Shown: in pieces, positions 1-12,133 of the stretch
Layout: the number at the start of each line of letters is the position of its first letter
Position numbering within the stretch: the first letter of the stretch is position 1
NCBI GenBank assembly: GCA_950022295.1
Contig: OX465598.1
Coordinates: forward strand, 172,440,001-172,504,000
Source: Bromus sterilis
Taxonomy: Eukaryota > Streptophyta > Magnoliopsida > Poales > Poaceae
DNA: 64,000 nucleotides
Direction of reading: 5' to 3'
The notes under the pieces: model-generated
Told to the model about the DNA's origin: nothing
Databases searched by the model: none
What the model saw: the letters and a program-made list of their open reading frames with translations, nothing else
Translations under genes and position numbers: made by a program

Positions 1-389
1 GAGTGAGGCGGCGGCTAAACGAGATCTATCGGAGAGCTCGAAGTCATGAGGGAGGGAGAAGAGAAGAGCAAGAGAGGGAAAGCACGATGACTACCTGGGG
101 GCGCGAACGACGGCTAGGTCAAGCAGGGCAAGGCATCCACAGGAGCGAGGGTTGCAAGCGATGTGAGGCGGGGTGGCTTTGGGTCGACGCGTTTGAACCA
201 GTTAGATCAAGAAAAAGGCAGGGGAAACCTAGTCAATATGGTACCCTAGGTTACCTCTGGCGGACAGCTAAATCATTACGTCAGCGCTACGATAAACACT
301 GACGGACAGTGTTAGATGTACAACAGAGACACTCTTTAGTCTCTGGCGTATGGAAAAGAGCGTGCTTCTACCCCTTCTTGGGGTGTATT
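1..389. other. Unassigned flank beyond the CACTA transposase 3' end
   Basis: No gene is recognised here. The first 90 bases are purine-rich (GAGGAGAAGAG-like) and the short open frame covering them looks like a composition effect. The stretch lies downstream of the minus-strand transposase stop region, so it may be CACTA 3' untranslated or subterminal sequence. I see no CACTA terminus or terminal inverted repeat in it, so this is a guess from position only. Confidence 0.3.
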
Positions 390-1238
390 TTGCATTATCA
401 TCGTCATCTTCATCATCTTAGATATTTGGGTCACCGAACATGTGGAAGTCGTCTTTGTCGGCCATTTTGATGATGTTTCTTTTTCCTCTCCTCACGACCA
501 CACAACTAGGCCTAGAGGGGTCGGTTATGAAGATGCATTGGGACACGTGCTTAGCCAATACCTATGGCTCATTTTGTGCAGTGAAGTTCACGCTTGATGA
601 AGTGCCGCCGGCTGCGAGTAGAACCATGGTGATGAAGTATTTGTCTTCTTTCATGACGATCGATCTCCTAGACCATCTCACACGAAACATCGACACCTTC
701 TCTCTAGAGTAGTCAAGCTCCCATATCTCCTCGACCTTCCATAATATCTTCACTCTTCTTTACCGAAGTAGGATTCCATCGTTACCCCTAAGTTCTGATA
801 AGCAGAAGTTTTGTATTTTTCTTCCGTGTAGAATGTGAACCCATTGATATCATATGCTTGAAACGTCGTGAGGTTGGGTGAGGGACCACGTGACAACGCG
901 TATAAGAGCTTGCCTTCCGGACAATCCATCATTGGATTAGCGATAAGGAGTTCTCTGAAGCAACGCAAGAAAGTGGACTTGTTCTCTCTAATTACTTCTC
1001 CATCAGTCCTTTGCTTACCCTGGTCAGTGTACTTCTTCCTAATGATGTATTCTTGCTCTTGCAACCAAGACCATTTCAATGTGTTGTAGAGCTACCAAGT
1101 TTGCATGTTAAAGTCGATGCGCCATTTGTCAAAGACCACATGCAATATGCTCCGGCCATTCCCGTGGCCAACTCCGCCGAGCCCGCCAAGGTGCTTGTTT
1201 CCAGGAAAACCAACAGGGTCATCGTCGCCCAGGAAATT
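390..1238 (-). pseudogene. CACTA (En/Spm) transposase, C-terminal part, broken
   Basis: This is the C-terminal part of a TNP2-type CACTA transposase, read right to left. Directly after the element X insertion the minus strand encodes NFLGDDDPVGFPGNKHLG, the segment that follows the CTN motif of this family. Next come a conserved block with KKYTDQGKQRTDGEVIREN and ALSRGPSPNLTTFQAYDING, and then EEIWELDY of the C-terminal DUF4216-like domain (about 562-753). Stops and frameshifts separate the blocks: a TAG after NMQTW near 1088, a TGA after GKEE near 750, and another break before the acidic tail near 395-430. The N-terminal part lies 49 kb away at 50371-52929. The family assignment is by recognition. 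The loss of function follows from the breaks and the insertion. Confidence 0.85.
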
Positions 1239-1360
1239 TGTCATGGGAAAGTCACGGCAGATGTCCGTAGAGTCGGACTTATCATGGGACCTTTGCTGCG
1301 AGGCAAATTTGATGAGAGAGTTGACATAGACACGGGACTCGGCGATTTACCCAGGTTCGG
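1239..1360 (-). repeat. Element X 3' LTR, first segment
   Basis: It matches 49812-49933 apart from scattered substitutions. It starts with TGTCATGGGAAAGTC, immediately after AAATT (1234-1238), which is the left target-site sequence of X. Element A inserted at 1360. The LTR resumes at 26710. Confidence 0.9.
1356..1360. repeat. Target-site duplication of element A (TTCGG)
   Basis: TTCGG precedes the TGTAAC start of element A and recurs at 26705-26709, directly after its CTTACA end. Removing one copy rejoins the X LTR into a 543-bp repeat, exactly the length of the other X LTR. Confidence 0.95.
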
Positions 1361-4300
1361 TGTAACAACCCAGATTTCACAAAAAATAAAAAATTTGTTT
1401 TCGGTGTGAATTGATTGATTGCCTGATTTGTTTGCGTGTTTGTATCCATGATTTATCGATCGGCGATTATTTTTCCCCCTCTTATCTCGTACCGGACGGA
1501 GACCGGACCTTGCCACCCTGACACTCGACCTTTGCGACACCGGGTTTCACCCGATCACCGTCGCGAAAACCCGCACAAGACCAGCCGCAGCCAACGGAAC
1601 GAAAAACCCCGTTTAATAAGTAAACGGGATATTTTTATAGCACGCCGGAAAGTGTTCCCGGAACAGTTCTAGCGCGAGGTGAACGCCGCCGGCTCGACGC
1701 GCTGATCACGCAGTTCGAAGTTTTACCCGAATCGGAGGTCCTGCGGACCCCCGGCGGTTAGTAACGTGAACACCGCGCGCGTGAGAGAAAAACCGGGGAT
1801 GTTTTTGAAAATTGCCAGCCACCTGGGCTATATAAAGACCACCACACTCCCACCACTTTCTAGGGTTTGCCTAGACCAAAATTGCAGCCACCCCCTCATT
1901 TCTGCCCAAAAATTGCCCCCAGATCCCTCTCTCCCCGAAACCCTAGCCTCAACCCTCGATCTGGACCGTTAGATCCAGATCGAAGGGTTCCCAGCGCCCC
2001 CACGTAGCCCCAACAGCAGCTCCAGCTGGTTCGGCCCCCATAGGGCTGAGTGCCGCCGCCGCGGGCCCTCCGAGCCCATCTGGCGCCACCCGGACGCCCG
2101 TGCTCCTCGTCCCGTGGAGCCGCGCTGCCGTGCTCGCCACTGGCCGGCCGCCGAGCCATGCTCCGCACCACGCCGCGGTGAGCCCCGCACCCTTCCTCCT
2201 TCCATCTCCTTCCTTCACCTCCCTCTTCCCTCTCCGTCTCCAGGTCGCCGGAGTAGCAGCCGCGCCGCCGGCCGCCATTGGAGGTCGTCCGAGCTCGGTC
2301 CACGCCCCCGTAGCTCCCCGTCGCCACCCTCTACCGGAACCGGCCGGATCCGGCCCGATCTGCGGTGCGCCGCCCTCCTCCGGCCTCCCGTGCCTACCTC
2401 GTCCCTCACTGGTGTCCGCCGCCTCTCGCCGAAGGGCGCGGCCGCCGCCGCCATCGCGCTCGGCACCGATCCGTTCTGGATCGGGCGAGCCAGGCCATCC
2501 GACATCGGGTGGGCCGGCATGCCACCCCGCGGCCCAGCTCCCTCGCCCACCCCGCTCCTGGGCCGAGCCCAGCAAGGTGAGCGGCCCATTTTTTTCTTTT
2601 TCCTTTTGTTTTTTTCCTGTTGCGCTAGATGGGCTCGGCCCAGTACTGTTGGCCCGGTAGATGTTTTTTTTTCCTTTTCTAGTTTAATTTTGGTAGATTG
2701 TGTTATTATTTTTGCGTTGCCCGTATCTTTTAAACGGTAGCTCGGATCGTGACACTTTAAACATGAAAGTTGCTTAGAATTTTGTGTGGATTAATAAAAT
2801 GTGCTTCTTTGTTATGCTTGCGCTTGTTTACATGCTGTTTGACTACTAATTACACTGAGTGCCACTATAAACTGTTATTGCAATAACTTTTTAACCGTTG
2901 CTCCGATTAAAATGTTCCTTATATGTAACTTGACTAGAATTGCATGTAGATTGTGTTTATGCTGCTCTTGCTTGCTAATAAAAATAATAAAATATTGTTT
3001 AGGGAAAAACAGTAGCAAACATTATAATTATCATGGGGTCCGTAATAGTTGCCATGTATAGGTTTTACCCCTCACTTAAAGTGACTAGATCAGATAGTTT
3101 ATTTATGCTTCACCTTGTGCTATGCTTGTGTGACATGCCATGCTTGAGTGATATGCCATGTTAACAACCTTTTTCTCACCTTGTGTAGCTAAACAACTTG
3201 AACCATCGTAAACGTGCGGTATTGTCGTGTGTGACGAGTACTCCACTTAAATTGTTAGTAACCGCTCTCGATGGTAGGTGCGATGTCTCGTGTTGCTTCT
3301 TGTTGATGCTTGCTCCTGTTTGCCTCGTAGTAATAGATTCTTGATCGTTTATTGCTTTCCAGTGTTTACCGTCTTATGTGCTTCCGCGGGTACCTTTTGG
3401 AGACGATGCGAGCTTGCGATCAACAACACCTTCGGAACCCGACTTATCAACAGGAAAGGACTACACATTACTTATGATCCATTCTATTTCAACCAGCGGT
3501 TTGCAAGCTAGTCTAGGATAGGTTCGATGTTTGATCCTACCACATGTTTACAGCCTCTTTCAAACCGATACAGCCATTTCCCCTCCGAGCAAACTATGTA
3601 CTGCTATGTTACTATTGCTCGTTGCTCAGCCCCTGCTTAGTATGCATGCTTAGGATGCTACGTTGTTACCCCCTGTTACTCCTTGGTTTGGGCTATCACA
3701 TTATTATATTATATTGTTGTTGATGATATGATTATTATAATGTTGACTATATTCGACGAAGGATGGAAGGTCTAGGCTATCCCGTCCCGACGCTTTGTTC
3801 CATTCGAGTCACCTAGGATCCGAGTTCCGGTTATTGGTTTTAAGACTGAGCGTGCCTAACCGCGTGTGGGAGTTTATGGGGTCCCCTTTTCTTACCTATC
3901 TAGCTTCAAACATTTCTAGTGGTGGCCCGAGATGATTTACCATTTGAAACCCCGTGTGTGTGCTTGGTGGATCCCCTCGCAGTTTTTAAACAACCCGGGC
4001 CAGCGGAGACATGGTTTCTCTGTTGGTCCACACTGGTGAGCTAGGGAAGTCCCCTACTATTCAGGTGAGGCTAACCCCGACCTTGGCCATACGGAAGAGT
4101 CCGATACGAGAGCGTGGCCAACTTTTGGATTGGGTCTCGAATCCCCGGGGGCCACCCGAATTTGTTCGTTGTTAGCTAGAGGGACCTATCGTTTCAGATC
4201 TCTTGGAACTAAATCATAAAATGGTTGCCTGTGATGGGTAGCAACTGAGAGAGATGGGCGTGCGTGCGGAGCCTTGTAATGGGCAGTTGGTACACCCCTG

Positions 4301-5109
4301 CAGGGTTAAATATTTTCGAGAAGCCGTGTCCACGGTTATGGACGACTTGAGACCTACTCCTTGTTCATAGACAACAACAACTGAGATAATCTTAATATAA
4401 TTTGATCAACGTGTGTGTGCCTTGACTTCTTCTTCTTCGTCGGGATGCGAAGAGGAGGACAAGGATAGGATAGGTGTTATGTTTGCGTAAGTAGTTGATA
4501 GCAAGACTTGTTGGAGGCGATTCCTCATCGAATGCTTGGCTTCTTATCTTACTCTCTAGATCGTTAGCCACTTCATAAATGCTAGTGCGGCAGCAACCTC
4601 ACCACTTACCCCATCCTTACCGTAAATTACTAGTTGTCCTAGAATGACGAGTGATGAAGTCCTTGCTGGGTCTGATGACCATTACAGTTGGATGCTGAGT
4701 ACCTCTGTACTCAGGATACTACCCCCAAACTCTTTTCAGGGTTCTTGATCGACAACAGGTATGGTGATCGATGTTTCACGTGGAGACTCGACGACGACTA
4801 GTTAGGCGGATCCCGGCGGATGGCCTGAACCCGTGTGGTTATGGGGATCGATGATTTTCTCTTTGCCACTAGGCATTTGCTTGTAGTCTGTACCGAGACA
4901 TGTACCTCCGCTGATGTATTGTATTTAAGGCAGTTGTATGCCGATTTTATGAGATGTTGTATCCTTGTATCTGTAATTTTGTTATATCATGTTGGAAATC
5001 ACGGGCATATGGCTATGTCATATGTCGCGGTGGGACCGATATGTGCTTCGTCTCCGGATCTGGATGGAAACCTCTAGATCTGGAACAGTACCACATATCG
5101 GGCCTTACA
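1361..5109 (+). repeat. Element A 5' LTR (3749 bp)
   Basis: It runs from TGTAACAACCC to GGCCTTACA, directly before the primer-binding site. It has a TATA box near 1829, a CT- and GC-rich stretch at about 1850-2600, and an AT-rich 3' part. The long proline- and arginine-rich open frames on both strands at 1896-2740 reflect GC-rich composition. They do not persist intact in the other LTR copy, so I do not call them genes. Confidence 0.92.
1829..1836 (+). promoter_or_regulatory. TATA box of the element A 5' LTR
   Basis: TATATAAAG lies in GGCTATATAAAGACCACC, and the same context recurs in the 3' LTR at 6182-6189. Its position about 470 bp into the LTR, ahead of a pyrimidine-rich stretch with two AAACCCTAG-like motifs, fits a retrotransposon promoter. 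Transcription from it is inferred. Confidence 0.6.
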
Positions 5110-5712
5110 ACTTGGTATCAGAGCCTTACCGACCGTAGGATCCCTTATCTGGCCGAAGTCGAGTCTAGACAAAAACTATTTTGTAGTTACTAAGCTAGTT
5201 ATCGACGAGTAGGATTCTTTTTACTCCTTACCCATGCTCTGGTCAGGACAAGTGTCGTAAGTTTTTTTAACTCTCGACTTATCCTCTTAAAACTCTAGGA
5301 TCTCGAGTGTGTGGAGTATCGAAATCGTTACAATGCTTTGCTTGGGAAGTATTGTCTCGATTCCGAGCTCAGGTGGGAATTCCTGTAGTACCTTTAGCTT
5401 CTCCGATTTTTGGTATCATCTGGGTCATTCATTGCCATCCATCCTTTTGACGGTTTTTTCACGACTTGCGTCGAAAAGCACTATCCCTTTGACCAGGTTT
5501 TAGCTGTCGTTTTCCTCCTGGCACTGAAGGTTTCGTTCTTTCGACGACGACGTCTCTCTGCGGAAAATTTATCTCGACCGAAGTTCGACGTCGACATGGA
5601 GCAGAGTCCCTTGTTGGTGGTGTTGAAGATTGTCGACTCTCTTTTCTCTTCCCGCCTCTCCCCCGGATCATCCAGGATCTCGGGACGAGATCCCTTGTTG
5701 GTGGTGTTGTAT
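5110..5712 (+). other. Element A internal remnant with PBS and polypurine-proximal end
   Basis: It starts with TGGTATCAGAGCC (5113-5125), which matches the 3' end of plant initiator tRNA-Met in the usual PBS way. About 550 bases without a recognisable protein follow; the small open frame at 5410-5766 shows no known motif and runs into the LTR. A 19-bp direct repeat (TCCCTTGTTGGTGGTGTTG) occurs at 5607-5625 and 5691-5709. The second copy abuts the 3' LTR, where a polypurine tract is expected. The palindrome ATCTCGGGACGAGAT (5677-5691) is shared with the B elements next to their polypurine tracts. Confidence 0.75.
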
Positions 5713-6846
5713 TGTAACAACCCTGGTTTCACAAAAAATAAAAAATTAGTTTTCGGTGTGAATTGACTGATTTCTTGATTTGTTTGCGGTGTTTGCATCC
5801 ACGATTTATTGATCGGCGATTACTTTTCCCCCTCTTATCTCGTACCGGACGGAGACCTGCCCTTGCCACCCTGACACTCGACCTTTGCGACACCGGTTTT
5901 CACCCGATCACCGTCGCGAAAACCCGCACAAGACTATCCGCAGCCAACGGAACGAAAAACCCCGTTTAATAAGTAAATGGGATAACTTTATAGCGCGCCG
6001 GAAAGTGTTCCCGGAACAGTTCCAGCGCGAGGTGAACGCCGCCGGCTCGACGCGCTGATCGCGCAGTTCAAAGTTTTACCTGAATCGGAGGTCCTACGGA
6101 CCCCCGGCGGTTAGAAACATGAACACCGCGTGCGTGAGAGAAAAACCGGGGATGTTTTTGCAAACGGCCAGCCACCTAGGCTATATAAAGACCACCACAC
6201 TCCCACCCCTTTCTAGGGTTTGCCTAGACCAAAATTGCAGCCACCCCCTCATTTCTGCCCAAAAATTGCCCCCAGATCCCTCTCTCCCCAAAACCATAGC
6301 CTCAACCCTCGATCTGGACCGTTAGATCTAGATCAGAGGGTTCCTAGCGCCCCCACGTAGCCCCAACAGCAGCTCCAGCTGGTCGGGCCCCGCAGCGCCG
6401 AGCGCCGCCGCCACGGGCCCGCCGAGCCCATCTGGCACCGCCCGGACGCCCGTGCTCCTCGTCCCATGGAGACGCGCCGCCGCGCTCGCCACTGGCCGGC
6501 CGCCACACCGCGATCCGCACCACGCCGCGGTGAGCCCCGCACCCTTCCTCCTTCCATCTCCTTCCCTCACCTCCCTCTTCCCTCTCCGTCTCCAGGTCGC
6601 CGGAGTAGCAGCCGCGCCGCCGCCTGCCATTGGAGGTCGTCCGAGCTCGAGCCACGCCCCCGTAGCTCCCCGTCGCCACCCTCTACCAGAACCTGCCGGA
6701 TCCGGCCCGAACTGCGGTGCGCCGCCCTCCTCCGTCCTCCCTTGCCCACCTCGTCCCTCACCGGTGTCCGCCGCCTCTCGCCGAAGGGCGCGGCCGCCAC
6801 CGCCATCGCGCTCGGCCCCGATCCGGTCTGGATCGGGAGAGCCAGG
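5713..6846 (+). repeat. Element A 3' LTR, first segment
   Basis: It corresponds to 1361-2494 of the 5' LTR with the same length (1134 bp). It includes the TATA box at 6182-6189. It is cut at GAGAGCCAGG by the TGTCGGGACCCGG terminus of array B1. Confidence 0.92.
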
Positions 6847-7274
6847 TGTCGGGACCCGGAATATGCGTATGTAATTCCAATCACAACTCAATCACATGGA
6901 GAGCCGAGAGCTGTACCCACTTGTCTAAGAAGACAATGCCAAGAACAGAACACTCTCGGAAAGCATCGTACATGAGGGGCATCCCATCCAGGCCGGATGA
7001 TCAACTGAGATGGGTCCTCATCGCCCGCTCACAAGTCTAAATGATTATGGGTGGTGAAATCCCATACTCATAGACAAGTCGCCTCAATCATGTTGTCGAT
7101 TGAATCATAACCCTTACATAAACATACTCCAACCCGATCACTTAGTCGGGGTCTAGGGCGGGCTCGATCATACAACAAAGTGTGCACGTGACAGAGTCAC
7201 GAGCAATCGCATCGCGATGCCCCAAGCTGCACACATCTAAGGGCCACTTGGTGTATAAAAGACCGCCAGCCAGA

Positions 7275-8673
7275 TCACAACTAAGGTCTCGAAAACCCAT
7301 ACTAAGACATGAATGTTATAACCATACACGCAGCACACCTGCCTAGTATGAACAGCAGGTATCATCACATAACTCTACAAAGTGTATCTTTATTAACTTA
7401 CACATAGAGCATACAAAGATCACATGTCTGTGATCAACATTACATCATACAACGGAAGCAAATTAGGTCCGAGTACAGACAAGTTTAAGAAATGGCTTAG
7501 AGAAGCCTTGTAAACATACATGCCCTTCCACGAGGGACCAGACTGCTGTCTGGAACTATACTACCAAGGTCAACATCGAGCTTCACGAAGATGACTCCAT
7601 CGGGGTCCGGGTTCTCATCTAAAACATATAATAAGCAAACATGAGTACAAAGTCGTACTCAGCAAGACTTACATCAGAACTACACTACTCATGCTCAAGT
7701 ATCAAGGTAAAGGAGGTGGGGTTCAACATGCAGAAGTGCCAGCTTTGACTTGGCTAATCCTGTACTACGAGTACCAGACTTGAGGTAAGAAGCATACACG
7801 AGTCCACTACCAAGTCTCCAACCAATACACCACTATGGATACTTCCTCGACTTCCCCACGAGAAAGCACGCCATAGCACTCACGCTTATCTTGCGAGTTT
7901 TATAAGTATCCATTCAAGTTGTCTATGATCAAGTAAAGGTCTCCAAGTAGTCCATAACCGCGGACACGGCTATTCGAATAGTTCATTCACCCTGCAGGGG
8001 TGTACATCTTCACACGCGTGTCATCACTTATCGCCTCGTTCTTGTCACCCTTCAAGCGGGTGTCGGACGTGGATGAAACCAAGGCACTACCCTCACATCA
8101 CCTTCTCTAATCTAGGAGTAGACTACCTGAGTTGTCACCGCTCGAGAGTCCGGCCGGTTCCACGAAACGGACTCAGATAATGCAAGGGACCGAGATGCCA
8201 CCTTTGACAGATGGTTTCACTGCCTCACAAGTCCACCCACATATCTATAGTTAGGTCAAATGGAAAGCCCGAATCTAGTGTGACTCCTGGACCGGATCGG
8301 GTACGTAAAGAGGCCAAACGGGGCTCCCATAAAACCCTACATGTGGTCATACTGTTTGTCTTGGATCACAAAACAGGAACTCGGGGCCTAGGGCATTGTT
8401 CAACGAGACAACCCACTGTGTACTCCTACACAGCCTCTCATCGTTCACCTTTGTTTAGGATGGATTCACCAACACGTTAACATCAGCACCACTGTGTTCA
8501 TTCCATCCCGACTCACAAACATAACATCCTCATTGTATCACTAAGCAGCAAAAGCAGTAACATTTGCAGGGGCCACATGCTCATCATTCCACTCCTAAAT
8601 CTGCTAGGATTGTGGTTTGCTTAATACAGTGACAAAATGATAGGTCATGCATCGGAATGGGTTCAACTATGCG
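7275..8673. repeat. First copy of the LTR-internal duplication
   Basis: It starts TCACAACTAAGGTCTCG, as the second copy does at 8691. The second copy lacks about 70 bp after AGCAGGTATC that this copy has (7360-7430). This copy lacks a stretch of about 35 bp present near 9597-9635. The junction at 8675-8690 holds about 16 bases (around ACGATCAACTAGT) not found at the matching place near 10040 or 17530. Confidence 0.85.
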
Positions 8674-8690
8674 AAAAACGATCAACTAGT

Positions 8691-10050
8691 TCACAACTAA
8701 GGTCTCGAAAACCCATACTAAGACATGCATGTTATAAACATACATGCAGCACACATGCCTAGTATGAACAGCAGGTATCAACATTACATCATACAATGGA
8801 AGCAAATTAGGTCTGAGTACAGAAAAGTTTAACAAATGGCTTAAAAAAGCCTTGTACAACAAACATGCCCTTCCACGAGGGACCAGACTGCTGTCTGGGA
8901 CTATACTAGCTTAGTCAACGCCGAGCTTCAGGAAGGTGACTGCATCGTGGGCTGGGTTCTCATCTAAAACATAGAATAAGCAAACGTGAGTACAAAGTCG
9001 TACTCAGCAAGACTTACATCAAAACTACACTACTCATGCTCAAGTTTCAAGGTAAAGGAGGTGGGGTTCAACATGCAGAAGTGCCAGCTTTGACTTGGCT
9101 ATTCCTGTACTACGAGTACCAGACTTGAGGTAAGAAGCATACACGAGTCCACTACCAAGTCTCCAACCAATACACCACTATGGATACTTCCTCGACTTCC
9201 CACGAGGAAGGACACCATAGCACTCACGCTTATCTTGCGAGTTTTAGAGTATCCATTCAAGTTGTCTAATAATCAAGTAGACGTCTCCAAGTAGTCCATC
9301 ACCGCGGACACGACTATTCGAATAGTTTATTAACCCTGCAGGGGTGTACATCTTGACGCGCGTGTCATCACTTATCGCCTCGTTCTCGTCACCCTTCAAG
9401 CGGGTCTCGGACGTGGATGAAACCAAGGCACTACCCTCACATCACCTTCTCTAATCCAGGAGTCGACTACCTGAGTTTGGCACCGCTCGAGAGTCCGGCC
9501 GGTTCCACGAAACGGACTCAGATAATGCAAGGGACCGAGACACCACCTCTGCCAGATGGTTTCACTGCCTCACATGTCCACCCACATATCTATATGATGC
9601 AACCTTCTCTTCATTCTTTTTCTATGCACATGCCAAATGGAAAGCCCGAATCTATTGTGACTCCTGGACCGGACCGGGTACGTAAAGAGGCCAAACGGGG
9701 CTCCCATAAACCCTACATGTGGTCATACTCTTTGTCTTGGATCACAAAACAGGAACTCGGGGGGCCTAGGGCAGTGTTCAACGAGACAACCCACTGTGTA
9801 CTCCTACACAGCCTCTCATCGTTCACCTTTGTTTAGGGTGGATTCACCAACACGTTATCATCAACACCATTATGAATATCCATCCCGACTCACAAACAAT
9901 GTAACATCATTGTATCACTTAGCAGCAATAAGCAGTAACAGTTGCAGGGGCCACATGCTCATCATTCAACTCCTATATCTGCTAGGATTGTGGTTTGCTT
10001 AATATGGTGACAAAATGATAGGTCATGCATCGGAATGGGTTTAACTATGC
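8691..10050. repeat. Second copy of the LTR-internal duplication
   Basis: It matches 7275-8673 and the middle LTR from about 16102 to 17540. At its end it continues colinearly into the rest of the LTR (10050-12130). This shows that the duplicated block was inserted on its left side. Confidence 0.85.
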
Positions 10051-12133
10051 GAAAGAACGTGTCTCGGTGATCTCCTAAACATGCATAAGCGAGACTGAGA
10101 GGGAAGTAGGATTTTATAGACATGATCAATGGGGTTTTCTTGCCTTGCTGCCGATACATGGTCTTAACGGTGGTCTTCTCCTTCGGGGGTGATCACCATC
10201 TCGGAGGCACTGTTACCGGAACAATCATCAACAAAGGGGGGGACAACTTCGGAAGTAAATGCACACGCACATGCTTATGTTGTCACACGATGTGAATGCT
10301 ACTGGTTTGTGGCAAATTCATCTTAATTGAAGTGTATTGCATTTGGAACGCAAATTCAAACTTCAAATTCAAATTATGCCATATGCATGTTTGCTACTGT
10401 TCACCCATTTTAAAATGGTCAAACATAGAAACAAGTTGCATATTAATAATCCTTGCATTTTTCTGATAATTTTTCATATGTTATATGCTAAAGTTGGAGT
10501 TAAAATGAATATTCTATGAATGTCCAAAGTTTAATTCATTTTCTGGAATTTCTTGATTTTCTTTTAAATAGAAATCCCATTTATTGCGTCACTGTGAGTT
10601 CAGGATGACGTCAGGAGGGGTCTGACTAGTGGGTCCGACTTGTCAGATACTCAGTAATTAAATTCCTGTTGAAAGAAAAACCTTGATTTAATTAAGGGCT
10701 ACGGGGCCCACTGTCAGTGGCTAAAGGGGTGGATTAGGGGGTGGGTTAGGCTAACTAACCAGCCATGCCGGCGGTTAGCTGCCGGTGGCAACAGTGTGCG
10801 GCGGCACGGCGCAAGACGGCGGCCAGGCCACCAAATTTCACGCGGAAGGCACCGGGGTGCTCCCCGCGCTCGCCCGCTTCACCCTGGAGGCACAAGGGAG
10901 CCTAGGGGGCACCGGAGCTCCACCGGCGACAAGCTCCTGCGGCGGTCCGAAGCACGGTGACGACGAACTCTTTAAAACAAGGCGCGGGCTTTGGCGTGCG
11001 CTGGTGCAGTCAACTCCTGGAGGTGCCAGGAGCATGGTAGACAAGGCGGTGCGAGAAATGGGGTAAAGGCGCGAGCTCCAGACCATCCATGAAGGCGGTC
11101 GTCCTCGGCTCCCATGGCGGATCACGAATGGGGTAGGGATTGGAGGCGCGGTCAGAGGGGTTTTAATCTGCAGCTCACCAGGAATTAAACGGAGTTGGTG
11201 GCGAGGGCGTAGGTGGCTTGCCGGAGACCCAATCGACGATGAGCTTCGCGGCGTCCGGCGGCAATTCGGTGATGCTGGCGTTGCTTGCAGGGCTCTCTTG
11301 GCTCGATTCGCAGAGGGGTTTGACGGAGAAGAAGACGGCTCGGCGTCTGGACATGCTGGGGAGGCACGAGACGGCCGTTCGCCACGGCTACGCGTGACGG
11401 CGCTCTCCGGCGAGCTACTGGTGGCGACGAACTTGCGCAAGAGAGAGGGGAGGGCGTCCAGGGAGAGATGTATGAGAACGGGGAGGCTCTGGGGTCCTTC
11501 GTGGCGCGATGAGGGGCCTCTAGGAGGGGCCTAGGAGCTTCTCGACGTCGAGGTGGCGTCGTCCACGCTCTATCTTCGCCACCGTGCTGCTTGGAGCCGC
11601 GGGGGAAGAAGAGACAAAACGGGGATGGGCTGGGCTAGGCCAGGTGGGCTGGGGGGGAAGAGTTGGGATTTTTTGCTCCTCTCTGTCTTTATTTCTTTTT
11701 CTTTTATTTTTATGTCTTTTTGTTTTTCTCTGGTAAATAAATACCTGAGTATTTTATAAAATCCCCAAAAATTTAATTTGGACTTACATGGCATATAACT
11801 AGCCACTCCCAAGTTTTGGGAATTTTTGAAATTCAAATAATTTGAATTTCAAATCAAATAGAGGTATTATTTAATTTCCAAGGCACTTATGGTATTTTTG
11901 AGAGATCTTGGAGCATGCAGTGGGACCCACTTCACTTTATATGTGATCATGCTTATTTGTAAGACTTTTCAAAAATATCAGAGGAATTTTTGGAAGAAAT
12001 TTTTATCTGGCCATTTGAATTAAATTCTCTAGGGCTTTTCTTTTCCCCATTTTTGAATTTCTTTTGAAATTTTCACATGATGCAAAGGGGCACTCAAACC
12101 CTAGCACTTACCCAAATTGGGGTTCTGACAACT

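Larger units (their letters stand above)
6847..12130 (-). repeat. B1 left (3') LTR with an internal 1.4-kb tandem duplication
   Basis: It runs from TGTCGGGACCCGG to GTTCTGACA, as the middle LTR does (15674-19621, 3948 bp), but is 5284 bp long. The extra length comes from a segment present twice: 7275 to about 8673, and 8691 to about 10050. Its minus-strand open frames near 10838-11440 fall in GC-rich LTR DNA and resemble composition artefacts. Confidence 0.88.

Noticed and set aside
1896..2740. Long proline-, arginine- and serine-rich open frames on both strands (up to 208 codons)
   Set aside because: They lie in a GC-rich LTR block and overlap one another on both strands. They change length in the other LTR copy (6328-6975) and show no protein motif.
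10838..11440. 200-codon minus-strand frame in the left B1 LTR, with relatives at 18367-18930
   Set aside because: LTR sequence upstream of the element's own transcript features, frame not maintained between copies, low-complexity composition.
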